A DNA stretch of 64,000 bases. It comes from Phragmites australis. Its lineage: Eukaryota; Streptophyta; Magnoliopsida; Poales; Poaceae. A program made the translations under genes and the position numbers. Below are positions 11,480 to 23,056 of the stretch, one piece after another. Position 1 is the stretch's first letter. Each line of letters opens with the position of its first letter. Location: NCBI RefSeq assembly GCF_958298935.1, contig NC_084942.1, forward strand, positions 9,679,501 to 9,743,500. The letters run 5' to 3'. The notes under the pieces are model-generated. The model had not been told where the DNA came from. It did not search any database and saw only the letters and a program-made list of their open reading frames with translations.

Positions 11480-12759
11480 CACGAAGGATACTCGCAAACA
11501 TCTCCTTGTACCTACAGCTTCACCCCAATTGAAACACGAAGCCATGACTAGCATCAAAAGGGGCTTTAGGATCTTTGATAGGCTCATCCTTTTGAGTTAG
11601 GAACTCCACCTTTTGAAAAAGGTTTCACACCCCTACGCTTCCTCCGGGCCTCTAGCATAGAATCGTCAAAGATCTTCCAGAATGTCAAAGATCTTCCAAA
11701 ACTCTTGAACCTCGATGTTATAGCCATCTTGGATAGCCCTCTGCTGACGATAATAATATTCGAAGTCCTTGTCAGGATGTCGAAGCAGAAACGTTCTCCA
11801 AGTTGTGTGAAGCATATAAAGACCTTTGTATTCCATAGACAAAGGTAGTGCATCCAACAAGACCTCTTCGAACAGGGGCCCAAAGATGGGTCTTCTTCTG
11901 CCTATGAGGGGGCCAGGGGCCTCGGCCAGCTGTGCATTTAAAACGCTAAAATACAAAAAATATATCATACAAAATTAGGCACAATAAAAAAACTTTTTCA
12001 TTGATAATAACAGTTTTTACATATCAAATGTATACTTTTTTTTTTTTTTGCAAAAATGAAGCAAAGCTTCAACCCTAAGACTTAACCTAATACCTAAGCA
12101 TGATGGAGCTAGGGCCAAAGATTCACACCTGGGCTCGGCCATGGCCACCACCTTCATGTTGGTCCCTTTTGGTCGCACTCACACTGCAAGACCCTCTGGC
12201 ATCAGCTGATCCAGAAACCACCACGCTGGCATGAATGCTTCATGCGGTAGCAGTGGCTTCCTAATGGCCCCAGGGGAAACCAGTAATTGCTGAAGAAGAC
12301 CTTATCGGCCTTCTTTACACCTTCGCATCAGCCACTGGGGGAACATGTAGTCCTCAGCACCGAGCACCTTGCTGTGTGGGCACCCAGCCACCTTCAGCGC
12401 ATTGAGGGTGGCCTTAATGGTAGCACCAGTGCAGAAGTCGCTGAAGCCCAGTGCCTCCAACACAATAGAAAAGCAAACCAAGTGCACCTGAAAGACACTT
12501 GCCGCTGAAGGATGAGGGACACCAACTCTCCCTAGCTCGTGGAGGAGCTCCTGTGTTGGTGTCCTCCGTGAGGGCATCAAACTCCTGCCTTTGGGCCGCC
12601 TTCTCCTCTTCAAGAGCGGCATTTGAGGCCAAACATTACCCCTTGTCCTCTTCGAGAGAAGCCTCAAGGGCAAGACATTGCCCCTTGGCCTCTTCGAGAG
12701 AAGCCTCAAGTGCAAGACGTTGCCCCTTGGCCTCTTCAAGAGAAGCCTCAAGGGTAAGC
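11480..12759 (-). pseudogene. Antisense accessory ORF of a Tat element, C-terminal part
   Basis: Minus-strand coding blocks are interrupted by frameshifts and an apparent intron. From right to left: coiled-coil repeats of the type LALEASLEEAKGQ (12632-12759, a 42-bp unit repeated about three times); a block with LLHELGRVGVPHPSA and GATIKATLNALKVAGCPHSK (12302-12560); then, after an AT-rich intron-like gap, RRPIFGPLFEEVLLDALPLS to WRTFLLRHPDKDFEYYYRQ (11660-11945). It is antisense to the pol fragment at 2-409, as in the second Tat element at 41344-43976. The copia LTR at 12760 removes the N-terminal part. The role of this ORF family is unknown. Confidence 0.55.
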
Positions 12760-13166
12760 TGAAAGTGCATCTATCCCTTATGTGTGTTTTTGATAATTAA
12801 TGATAATACTTATGGACTAACTATGTATTGAGAATTACTTGTAGTATGTTCCATAGGTGATGCATGGAAGATTGAGCATGGATTCTTTATGGAATTCCAT
12901 GTAATTGAGACATATACATCAAGATGAATGATCTCTAAGTGTTGCTTAGGAGATGCATAAATGATAAAGTATGAATTCGTTGAGAATTACCATGAGTTCA
13001 AATAATTGCATCAAAGTCATTGAGATCTTATTGATGCTCATAAGAGGAAAGAAAACCTCATAGAAGATTGGCGAAAAGCGTGAAGGCTAAGTTACTTGTG
13101 GAGATCAAGTAACTAAAGTTATAAAGTTGTCAATTAAGTTTTATGGACTAACCCATGTGTTTTTAC
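12760..13166 (+). repeat. 5' LTR of a Ty1/copia (SIRE-like) element, first part
   Basis: The LTR starts TGAAAGTGCATC and ends 22 kb away at CCTTTCA (35194), giving inverted ends TGAAAG/CTTTCA. It is interrupted after 13166 by the chromovirus. The preceding bases TAAGC (12755-12759) would be the left target duplication. The two halves add up to roughly 0.78 kb. Confidence 0.65.
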
Positions 13167-13732
13167 TGTCACACCCGATTTTAATGAATAAAACCAGATA
13201 TGGCTTATGTGTGCCCAGGATGTTCAACACACATAAGGGCGTCACATGTGAATTAACAAAAGCAATACTTTTATTAAATAAACATTAAACACTTACACCA
13301 ATTGACATATATTGTCTTCTATGTAGATATCTGCAGCGGAATAGAAGCACTGGTGCCCAACAACACCGCAGGCAACCGACCGGGAGACACACGTCTAGAA
13401 CATCATAACCTCATCTTGATAGTCTTCAACATCTTTCACTCATTGTGCAGCACTACACTATCGCATGGTATATGGAAAATAGCAAGTGTGAGCACATGAC
13501 ACGCTCAGCAAGTGTGGGAAAGATAATGATATGTAGACTTATAATAAGAATAGGCTAACACATGGTATATTTGCGTAAGTGTGAGTAAAGAAAACAGTAA
13601 TGTAATTCAAAAGCATTAAGCAGTTGTTAAGTGAATATACCCCAATAACCCGATAACAAACCATCCAAGGTTAACCATCCCATAAACCATAACCAACCTC
13701 AAAGTTGTAAATTCTGAAAATTAGGGTGTTAC
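13167..13732 (-). repeat. Internally deleted 3' LTR of the host chromovirus
   Basis: This 566-bp block has the same two ends as the 3852-bp LTR at 30970-34821: the TGTCACAC(C/T)CGATTTTAA edge and the AGGGTGTTACA edge. The middle is missing, about 3.3 kb. Confidence 0.65.
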
Positions 13733-13925
13733 AAATCTACCCCCTTAAAGGAATCTTGCCCTCGAGATTCGGGCAGATCAAAAATGAGATAAGGGATCTT
13801 GATCTTCAAGTTTTCTTCTCTCTTTCCAGATTACCTTTTCTTCTTAGTATTAACCTCATTGCCCTGACATACTCTGCTCACTTTGCTTTTGATAGCTTTC
13901 GCAACTATCTTGACAAATCTTGATT
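13733..13925 (-). pseudogene. Polyprotein C-terminus (chromodomain tail) and polypurine tract of the host chromovirus
   Basis: Minus-strand translation gives NLKIKIPYLIFDLPESRGQD then a G-rich tract (AAGGGGGTAGA) abutting the LTR. This is the usual end of a chromovirus polyprotein (compare 21923-22070). An internal stop is present and the integrase core upstream is missing. Confidence 0.5.
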
Positions 13926-15060
13926 GATTACCCTGAGTGATGTCTGCCGAAGAGTGAAGGCCGAGCACCTCAAGCCAGCCGGTGCACTTCAGCCTTTGCC
14001 CGTTCCTTCCTAGAAGTGGGAGCAAATTGGAATGGATTTCATTACCGGCTTACCAAAGACCTCGAATGGGTACGACTCTATATGGGTGATTGTGGACCGA
14101 TTGATGAAGTCCGCTCATTTCTTGCCTGTCAAGACCACATTCTCGGTCAAGCAATATGCAGAGTTGTATCTCACCAAAATTGTTTGCCTCCATGGGGTTT
14201 CTAAGAAGATCATTTCTGATCACGGCACCCAGTTCACTTCACATTTCTAGAAGAGTTTTCAAGAGGTTATGCAAACCGAGCTCTTTCATAGCACGGCATA
14301 CCATCCTCAGACCGACGGCCAAACCGAGAGGGTACATTACATTTAAGAAGACATGCTTCGAGCTTGTGTTCTCACTTATGGGAAGAGGTGGGACATATGC
14401 TTGCCATTTACGGAGTTCTCCTACAACAATAGCTTCCAAGCGAGTATTGATATGTCGCCGTTCGAAGCTCTGTATGGCCGAAGATGCCGAACGCCATTGA
14501 ATTGGTCCGAATCTGGCAAATGGGCTTTGCAAGGTTCGGGTTTGGTCAAGGAGGTAGAGGATCATGTTCTGACGGCTCAATTCCGGCAAAAGAGCTATGC
14601 GGATCGTCGCCGCCGAGACGTCAAGTTCGCAATTGTTGATCATGTGTACCTCAAGGTTTCGCTGCTCAAGGGTGTTCGCCGATTCCAAGTCTGAGGCAAG
14701 TTAGCGCCTCGATACGTGGGACCGTTTCAAATTGTTGGCCAGTGTGGAGAGGTGGCATATCAACTGGACTTGCCTCCATCTCTCTCCGTTGTGCATAATG
14801 TGTTCCACGTGTCACAACTTAAGAAGTGTATTTGAGTTCCAACTGAGGTCATTGATGTTACACCTCAGGAGTTGCAGCTGGATTTGACGTATTGCGAGTG
14901 GCTGATAAGGATTTTGGGTGAAGCTGAGTGCAAGACGCGGTGAAGTTCCATCAAATTCATCAAAGTCCAATGGAGCAACCACTCAGAAGACGAGGCAACT
15001 TGGGAGAGTGAGGATAAGATCCGCTCCTAGTATCCCGAGCTCTTTGCAGGCTTCTAAAAG
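13926..15060 (+). pseudogene. Chromovirus integrase and chromodomain, plus strand, 5'-truncated
   Basis: It begins in the integrase zinc region (SDVCRRVKAEHLKPAG) and runs through the catalytic core MDFITGLPKTSNGYDSIW, IISDHGTQFTSHF, AYHPQTDGQTER, so all three acidic residues are visible. The conserved RSYADRRRRDV-type segment, [24 protein letters not shown] and a group II chromodomain (QWSNHSEDEATWESEDKI) follow. In-frame stops occur at about 14007 (just before the core), 14250, 14343, 14692, 14833 and in the chromodomain, plus frame changes. Nothing upstream of the zinc region survives. It lies in opposite orientation to the host chromovirus. Confidence 0.8.
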
Positions 15061-15225
15061 TTGTTGTAAAGTTTGCACAGTTGGAACATTTCGCATGTAT
15101 GTGTTCATCGCCATGTGGAATAAAAAGTTGTGCATTGGATTCCATCTCTCACAGCATGACATCTACTCACAGCATGCTCATCGTTCTCTTCCCCTGACTC
15201 GTACCGAATCTCGGGACGATATTCT

Positions 15226-15243
15226 CCTTAAAGGGGGGAGGTT
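15226..15243 (+). promoter_or_regulatory. Polypurine tract before the 15244 LTR
   Basis: TTAAAGGGGGGAGGTT directly precedes the LTR start TGTCACGTCCC. It is a standard chromovirus polypurine tract on the plus strand. Confidence 0.75.
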
Positions 15244-17997
15244 TGTCACGTCCCAAATCCTTAATCACGCAATTAAGCATAATTATGATTTTTAAGTATT
15301 ATGTTTAATTTTACGTAATTGTAATTGGGAGTACTAATGCACTTCGTTAAAAGTCAATTGAATGAGAGAAAAGAAATCCAGGAGGGAAAAGAATGAAATT
15401 CGCAGTCAAACGTACCCTTTTCTCTAAAACGTGGGAATACTAATTCACTCTCCTGTGCTTTCTCTCCACCCGTGCAGCAGCCGGGAGCTCCCCCTCTCAC
15501 TCCCCTCTCAAGCTCTCTCTCCCTTCTTCCGAAAATCTGACCTCAAAAGAAGGACTTGTAGTATGCATGTGGTACTCACAAGATCCTTAGCTCATAAGCT
15601 TCCTATCCCTCCAAATTGTTTGCTCTTTCTCGAAAGATTCGAGCCGGATTTGATATCTTTTGGTGTTCTCTGTTGAAGCACAAGGAACACCGGAGTGCTT
15701 CGATTTCTCTTCGTTTCCTCCATTCTCCAGCGATCACTCAACTCCACAAGCATCTTGGGTAAGTCCCTTAGGCTCCCCATGGCATGAATTCGTGATTTGG
15801 GTGGTCGATTTTGAATTGGAGAAAAGTTCATGAGTTTTGAAGTTTTGGACCAAAATGAGGATTTAGAAGAGATTTGAGTTCGGAATCGAGTTGCTAGGTT
15901 GATGAGTGAATTCTAGACTCCATAAACCATCTCAAACATGTTCCCCTTTGGATTGGAGAGGATTGCAAATCGATTTGGTAAAGTTTTTCCCCAAAATGGA
16001 TCTTTTCTGGAACGTCTGGAAGTTCCGCACAATTTTTTGGAAGTTCCACAGTCTGTAACTTCCACAAAAATTAACAGATCTTCCGCAAAAGTGCGAAACT
16101 TCCGCAGAAATCTGCCGAACTTCCGCGGTTACTATTCATCAGGCGGTCCGGAAGTTATAAAATTCATAATAAATTCTCCGTGGCTCCAACAATTATGAAA
16201 CTAATTTTGTTCGTTTCATAATAACCTAATCTACCTATTAAAAATGTTCCCAGACATGAAAGAGTTAATTACTTTTCTAAGATAAATTAATTAGGTCAAG
16301 GCTTTATTAATTCACTGTTGGTTCTTTGCGAGTCCAAAATTGATGAATCCAATTTTGCTAGTTTCCTTATGACTTGTTCTATCTAGGAGAAATGTTTTCA
16401 GCCATTATATGCATATTGTTGCATATATTTGCACTTCATTCATACTCATTGCATTGCACGCGTTGATCCTTTTTAGAGAATGCTGATCCGTCGATTCCGG
16501 AGGCCTAGGACGATCCCGACGCGCCCCACCTATTTGAGCCAGTGCATCAAGACAAGCATCTATCATACTGCACCTCTGTCGAATTGAATGAAATCTAAAT
16601 ATTGATAAACTATGCTTATGTATAGGTTTGCATGTATGGGGAGTCGATATCGGGTTTTTATGGGTAGAACTTATGTTGATTGCATAATCCCTACCTTGAA
16701 TTTTTCATCTATATTCTTGCAGCCTTGGTAACATGGTAAATATCTAAGAGTCGATCGAAATGCTTAGCAATGCATAGGTCCTCGGTAGAAAACGAGCAAT
16801 AGTTCGATCGTTGTTCGCGAGCATAGGGCTTACTACTTGTTCACGTATATGGTTATGTGGATGTTGGTTGGATGAGTGGTGAGTATAAGACGAGATGTGA
16901 GCGGTGTTAGGGGTGACTTCTGTCTCGAGGAAAGTCCTGGGGGCAATTCGGGAGAGGAACCCAGGCACTGTAGACCGCTTGCATCGTTTAAACCCGATCG
17001 TCGGGGTAGTTGGCTCTAGCACTTACCTTATTCACCACATACCGATCTAATGGTAAGGTGAGCCGAATACCTTCGCAGCTGTGGCTTTGTGGGCCTGAAC
17101 ATCGACGGTGTGAGCGGGGCAGGCTTGTAAGTGGTACTAGTTTGCTCCGAAAGTAGTTCTAGTACCGCCGCGCCGAGCGATGCACAATCCACACGGTTGG
17201 GGCTGGTTGGGAAAGGTTGTCATGAGTACCCCCTTGTGTGCACTTTAGCGGGTGGCATAAGCCGCATGGTCCTCATGTCGTGTGGGTCCAGGAGTATCCC
17301 CCTGCAGGATGTATAAATAGTTCGAACTGTCGCGCTCTCGGTCACGAGCATGCTATTGTTTCATTTGCACCCGGTCATAGAGTTCTCGTATGTCGTTGAT
17401 GGTTCGTATATGTGGTTGATGGCTCAGTTATTATAATGGTGGATGAGTTGGTTCAGTTTACTTATATGTTCAAGTTCGTATGTTACATTTACGTTACAGT
17501 TCATTTATGTTCAGTTGGTTATTGTAGGGTAGAATGACATGTTTGGTTAAGTATAGGTGCTCACACATATATGTCTAGGTTGCCTACCGCATATGTTTTA
17601 CTTAACCTTATGACCTGTCCTTGCTAACAGCTCAATGCATAATCCTTGGAGTCGAAATATTATATATCCATATTGTGTAAGTCTTGCGAGTACCTTCGTA
17701 CTCAGGGTTCTTCCCTTAAGTTGATGCAGGTTTTGCTGCTGTCGAGGAAGAGGCAGTCTTTGGCTACTTCGTGCTTTTGTTGTAAATTGTTGAAATCAGT
17801 TGCATGCTTAATACTTGTAATATAAATGTTTATTACTCGCTCTTTATTAAGCTATGTTGTGATGTACATGTTGGAAGGCATGTGTTCCGATCCTTGGGCA
17901 CAAAACACATGCCAGGACGGAGCGGTATTCTGTTTAATCACTGAAGTCATGATCGTGTCAGTGATTGACTTAGTGATTAATTAGAATACTGTTTGGA
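15244..17997 (+). repeat. 3' LTR of the plus-strand chromovirus fragment
   Basis: It starts TGTCACGTCCCAAATCC after the polypurine tract. It is about 2.7 kb; the right edge is not sharp. A candidate end is GTGTCA near 17960, and host integrase sequence is recognisable from 17995. It includes a cluster of GGAAGTTCCGC-like inverted motifs (16003-16150). Short frames inside (for example 16744-17022 minus) have no recognisable domain. Confidence 0.6.
17926..17988. repeat. Imperfect hairpin near the LTR/host junction
   Basis: The left arm 17926-17949 (TATTCTGTTTAATCACTG then AAGTCA) is nearly the reverse complement of 17966-17988, with two mismatches and one gap. The 16-base loop is TGATCGTGTCAGTGAT. 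Confidence 0.65.
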
Positions 17998-18350
17998 CAG
18001 TTCCTCACAATATAGTTTGCTACACCACTCTTGTTTCCATACTATCGATAACAATCCTTGAGATCATGATACATCTTAATGCTTTCTGATTCCAAAGAAT
18101 TCTGTAGATTTAGCACTCCTGATAAGTTTCCTTTATTTTTTTAATGATCTTCTCATCTATTGCTTGACCTTGGCGGACCTTCTTATCCTTGAAGATTTAG
18201 TATGGCATATCCTAATTTCGAGGAAAGAGTACTTGTTCTTAGCAATCACTTATGTGGTCGGAGTGCAGCTTCTGGGTACTGTCCTTCCTTTAGCACACTT
18301 TGTTACCTTATTACCTTTGTTGACTAGCCATTCTGAAGAACAACTTCAGT
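17995..18350 (-). pseudogene. Integrase zinc-region remnant of the host chromovirus
   Basis: Minus-strand translation gives SIKMYHDLKDCYR then GVANYIVRNCP, matching the HHCC region (compare [20 protein letters not shown] in the 18989-30263 element). The first histidines are not visible. Stops and frameshifts are frequent, and RT and RNase H are not recognisable between here and the protease region. Confidence 0.5.
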
Positions 18351-18354
18351 GCCT

Positions 18355-18988
18355 TCAGATTCCAGAACCAATAGATTGGTTAGAAGGTGTACCCCCCCCC
18401 CCCTTAAAAGAGTGGATTTCTTTGACATTCATTTCCAGTTCTTGAGAAGTAGACAGACATGTAGCCTTTGATATGGAATATATCACTCTTTTTAGGGTGC
18501 CTACTGAGCTTCTGTGAACTTGGTGGGATCTCATCGATCTTGGCTGTCTTGAGTTACAACTTGAATGTCGTGACAATGTGGATGTCGAACTAAGATCTTC
18601 ATATGGGATTTGGGGTTGATCCAGTTCCGTGCGGGGTGCTTCATGGGACATCTTTTGAATCAACACATAGGTTCTCCATAGGGACACACACCTTCTTATC
18701 GTCAGGTACAAGGATCCTCAAGGGATATCGATTGGCATAGTGTCTTTCTTCTTCACAACAAAAATGCACCTTCCTTGTAGGGTACTCTGCAAATTTTCTC
18801 CTAGTTGATAGAACAAAGTGCTTGTTCAGGAGTGGAACGTAGCCGAGAATTGTTGTTTGCTTGATGGTCTTCAAAGGCTTTCTTCGTCTTCCTGTTGTTG
18901 CCTTGCTTTTCACACTCATCTTCTGTACCCAAAGCTTCGATGATCTGTAGCAGAGTTTCTATATTCTGAGTCATGCCTTGAGGGATTT
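18355..18988 (-). pseudogene. gag zinc knuckle and protease region of the host chromovirus
   Basis: Minus-strand frames contain CCEEERHYANRYP, a decayed CCHC zinc knuckle, then LLVLESEGTEVVL near 18345-18380, the segment before the protease IL-GMDWL motif. The frame at the very right (MTQNIETLLQIIEALG) is cut by the insertion at 18989 and its upstream part is found at 30264. Confidence 0.55.
18984..18988. repeat. Target-site duplication GATTT, left
   Basis: It is identical to 30264-30268 on the other side of the 18989-30263 element. Confidence 0.85.
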
Positions 18989-21959
18989 TGTCACACCCGG
19001 TTTAAAGGCCAAAACCAGATGTAAACTATATGTATGCCAGGATCAGTTATTCATACATATAGCGACTTCATTAGTGTAACAGACACAATGTTTCTTATTA
19101 CAACGCTAAAAGATTACAAAATGACCACCCACGGGTCTAAAGAAAAGAACACCACAGCGGAAAAGGGAACGACGCATCTCCAAACCAACAGGCAGCCGAC
19201 CGAGAGATTCCACAAGCCTAGAACTCGGCATCATCCTCGGGGAAGTCATCCTCAGGAAATTCTTCAAAGGTGTCACCTTCTGAAACAGCAAGCGTGAGTA
19301 TTTCCAATACTCAACAAGTGGGGGAAAACAAATGAATCTAATATGGTGGCTTGAAACAAGGTTTTCCTAATCTAGGGTTTCATATGCATAAAAGCCGGTT
19401 TTTAGCCCTGAACTACGGAAACAAATTTTTATTTTAACCGAGAAAAGATGTACCAAAGATTTTCTTTAACCTCCGGGAATTCAACCCAATTCCCAAAGAT
19501 CTTCTTTAACCTCCGGGAATTCAACCCAATTCCTAGACCAAGAAAAACACCCACCCCGACTAATCATGCGAGGGTCCAGGCTGCTCATAACCGTGAGCAC
19601 GGCTGAATATTCAGTTTGACACTCTGTAGAGTTTGTGCACTTTACCCATGAGTCGTGATCTTCTCTGTTGCTGGCACCTAATGGTACCTTACACACTTCC
19701 GGGTTGTGCGCAAAGAGATCACTACGAGGCTTTTCCAGAGAGTCTCCCAGTATGCACTTGCCCACTGAGGTTTCACCGCCGTACATAAGTGGAGTAACCC
19801 TCCACCCCAAAGGCCCCCTCTTGTGCCAGGTAGAATCGGGAAGTAACCCTTCCTTATCTACACATCCGATTGGCTCATACAACCCTGGGAGACCATCTAG
19901 TTACTAGGCCAAGCCGTACCATATTGGTCTCATGGTTGCCTTGTTTGCCATGGGTGTTCGCTCCACGAACCGGTCCTTAAAATGGTCTGGGCAAGACCTC
20001 CAATAACCCCATAAGGGTATACTACCCAACAACCAAACAACCAACCATGTCAGGAAAAGTAGCCCTTTCTTGCCCAGAACCCCAATTATCTCTGTTGTTA
20101 ACTCCCTTAACAACATTAATTTTCCATGATATTCTTCCTATATCAATTTTTAGTTCATAACTCAAGATTCATCATCCTACACCCTACATGTTCATCTAAA
20201 GCATGGCTAAGCAAAAACATGATGATCTTGTATGGATAAAGCATCTATATCCAACACTAGTATTTGCTATACTACCCATTTTTGTAAAGCATCATGCATA
20301 TTTTGAGAAAGACTAACTTGATGTAAAACTGGGTTTGCAACATGGTCAAGACACTTGCCTTCATTGAAGTGTTGCACAGGTCCTTCAAAATCTTCTTCTT
20401 GAAAGTTGCCTAACTCCTGGACTGAACCGTCTACACGAGCACACAATCTAACATAAGAATAGTACACCAAACATTCCTAGAACTAGAGAAAAACCCTATA
20501 AACAGATTCTACACGTCGCTATGAGAATATGAGCGCAAAGATCGCCTAAATCGGAGCTACGAGCAAAAAGTTATGATTATTTGAAGTTCCAGGGGTGTTT
20601 CTGCAAAATTTTAGTTTAATTCTGAGAATAAAATGATTAATTTTTATACTGAAAACCTTATTTATTGCACCTGCTGATGTCATAAATAAAAAGAATTGCT
20701 TGCTGCTGGAATAACATGTGAACCGGGTCCACAGGCCGTGGACCGGAGGGAAGGCCCTCGGTCCACCAGACCGTGATGGACCAGAGGGGCTGACAGCCCA
20801 GCACGGCGGCGGGCATGGCGGGGGGGCCGCCGGACTTGGTCGAAAATCAGGCTCCGGTGGCCGGTACGCTCCGGCGAGCGGCGAAAAGCGATGAGGATGA
20901 GCCGGCGAACTTACCCCGAGCAAAAGGAAGACCGGAGAGCTGTCGGGGTGACCGGCCGACGACAAGGACGGTGGTGGCGGTCGGTGCTGCGGTAGAAGGG
21001 GAGTTCCGGCGCCCGAACAATGACGGCGACCCGAAGAATAGGCTCTGGATGGTCCTGCAGGTCCAAAGGAGCGGTTATCTCAGCCGGAGAGGGCGCGCAC
21101 GCGATGGGCGACGACAACGACGCATCTTACCGGAGCCGAAGAAGAGAAGGGGCGGTGACGGCGTTCCGAGCGGAAAAACGAGGCGTGAGCGGGTGGGTGG
21201 CGTGCGGGACCTCGCCGAGGTGGTAGAGGGCGGCTTAAATAGGGGAAAGCATGAGCGGGGTGGCAGGAATTTGAAGGGGAAGGGGCGGCGGCCATGGCCT
21301 TAATGGCCGGCGGTTTCTTGCAATCACCGCGCAATAGAGAGGGGGAAAGAAAGGGAAATAGCCGGGGGAACGCTTGGTGGAGCTTAAGGGTTTGAATTCG
21401 GCGGTTATAGGGAGAGGAGAGGGCGCCGAGGAAGAGAATTGGCCGGCGGCCATTGAAGCACTACCGTGGCCAGAGGAAGGAGAAGAGGAGCCGTCGGCTC
21501 GGCTCAGCGCAGCTGGCTTCGGCTCGGGGCTCAGCGGGTCCACACGGCAGCGAGAGCGGGCGCTGGCTCAGGACTTCGGTAGGCCGGCTCGGGGAAAGGG
21601 GAGGTCGGCGGCCCATGCGGGAGGGAAGGAAAAAAAAAAGGAGAAGGGGGAGGGGTTTGGGCCGAGGGAGAAGGAGGATTCGGCCCGAGAGTGCTTTCTG
21701 ATTTTCCAAAACTTTTTCCAATTGAATTTCATCAAATTTTCCAATGGGGTTTTAAAGCGGCGAAACCTAGCGAAATTTTGCAAACTTTTTCCACCCAATA
21801 AAACCTTATTGCTTCTATAGCGGCATGAATGCATTCAAACAATTATCCTAGGCCATGTTAATTTTAGAAATTAATTTCCTATTGAGCTAAGTTGCAACAC
21901 CTGAGTTAATTCTAAGAAAGTTTTAAATTATTGCAAAAATTTGAATTTTGGGTGTTACA
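18989..21959 (-). repeat. 3' LTR of the 18989-30263 chromovirus (2971 bp)
   Basis: A full-length LTR from TGTCACACCC to GGGTGTTACA. A GC-rich zone (20740-21680) is open in many frames on both strands; these are compositional, and they recur in the right LTR only because the LTRs are duplicates. Confidence 0.9.
21232..21243 (-). promoter_or_regulatory. TATA-like box in the 3' LTR
   Basis: The minus strand reads CTATTTAAGCC in a GC-rich setting, preserved in the other LTR at 29538-29548. It is the likely core promoter of this LTR family. Confidence 0.4.
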
Positions 21960-23044
21960 AACCTACCCCCCTTAGGATGAATCTCGCCCTCGAGATTCGG
22001 GTTGATTTCAAATAACTGCGGGAATTCTGCCTTCAGATCATCTTCTCGCTCCCAGGTTGCCTCATCTTCCGAGTGATGACTCCATTGAACTTTGCACATT
22101 CTAATAGCCTTTCTTCTCGTTGTTCGCTCTGCAGTATCCAGAATCCTGATAGGATATTCTGCATAGGTCAGGTCTTCCTTTGGGTCCACTTCTTCCAGGG
22201 ACAACTGTTCTTCTGGCATCCTTAAACATTTCTTTAATTGAGATACATGAAATACATCATGCACGTCAGCCAGTGCAGATGGCAGTTCCAGCTGATAGGC
22301 TACCTCTCCACGTCTAGCGATTATCCTGAATGGTCCAATGTACCTGGGTGCCAATTTTCCTTTAACCTTGAACCTGCGGAGACCTCTCATAGGTGAGACT
22401 TTCAAATACACCATATCCCCCACTTCAAAGGTCAATCCTCTCCGTCGATTATCCGCATAACTCTTTTGTCGAGACTGTGCGGCCTTCAAGTTTTCCCGTA
22501 TGGCCTGAACCTGTTCTTCTGCTCTTCTAAGAATTTCTGGCCCAAACACTTGGCTTTCTCCAGTTTCGTTCCAATACAGCAGAGTTTTGCACCTTCTACC
22601 ATACAAAGCTTCATATGGAGACATTTTGAGGCTGGCTTGGTAGCTGTTATTGTAAGAAAACTCTGCATATGGTAAGCTTTTATCCCAACTCTGCTTGTAC
22701 TTCAAGGTGCAGGCTCTTAACATATCTTCCAACACTTGGTTGGTCCTCTCTATCTGTCCATCGGTTTGGGGGTGATATGCGGAACTGAAGTTCAGTTTAG
22801 TGTCCAAAGATTCGTGTAGTTTTTGCCAGAAGCGAGAGGTAAATTGGGTACCTCTGTCCGACACAATCTTTTTGGGTACCCCATGTAGACACACAATTCT
22901 TGACATATACAACTCAGCAAGTTTCGCACTTGAATATGGTGTCTTGACTGGGATAAAATGCGCAACCTTCGTTAAGCGATCCACCACTACCCAGATAGAA
23001 TCGTAGCCTGCTTGAGTGCGGGGTAACCCGACGATGAAATCCAT
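21923..23044 (-). pseudogene. Integrase core and chromodomain of the 18989-30263 chromovirus
   Basis: Counting from MDFIVGLP as residue 1, the catalytic triad D2, D63 (VSDRGTQF) and E99 (QIERTNQ) is intact with D-35-E spacing. RQKSYADNRRRGLTFEVGD, the GPF strand (APRYIGPFRII) and [10 protein letters not shown] follow. Residues about 296-345 form a group II chromodomain: YPIRILD, VQWSHHSEDEATWE, EFPQLF. The first two aromatic-cage positions are kept (Y, W) and the third is His. The chromodomain is thought to steer integration toward marked heterochromatin. The frame runs through the polypurine tract and stops 12 codons inside the 3' LTR. A TAG at 23055-23057 separates it from the zinc region. 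Confidence 0.9.
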
Positions 23045-23056
23045 ACAAATTTCTTC

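Noticed and set aside
13926..17997. Simple inversion of the 3' half of the host chromovirus
   Set aside because: The fragment has a different LTR (TGTCACGTCCC) from the host (TGTAACACCC), and the host retains its own chromodomain tail and LTR at 13167-13925.
19481..19882. A 133-residue minus-strand ORF repeated at 27780-28181
   Set aside because: The two copies are the same LTR segment. Twelve amino-acid changes in about 80 codons argue against constraint.
20546..21834. Many long frames on both strands (for example 20815-21303 and 29114-29383)
   Set aside because: They lie in the GC-rich part of the two LTRs, and the second set repeats the first because LTRs are duplicates. No domain is recognisable.
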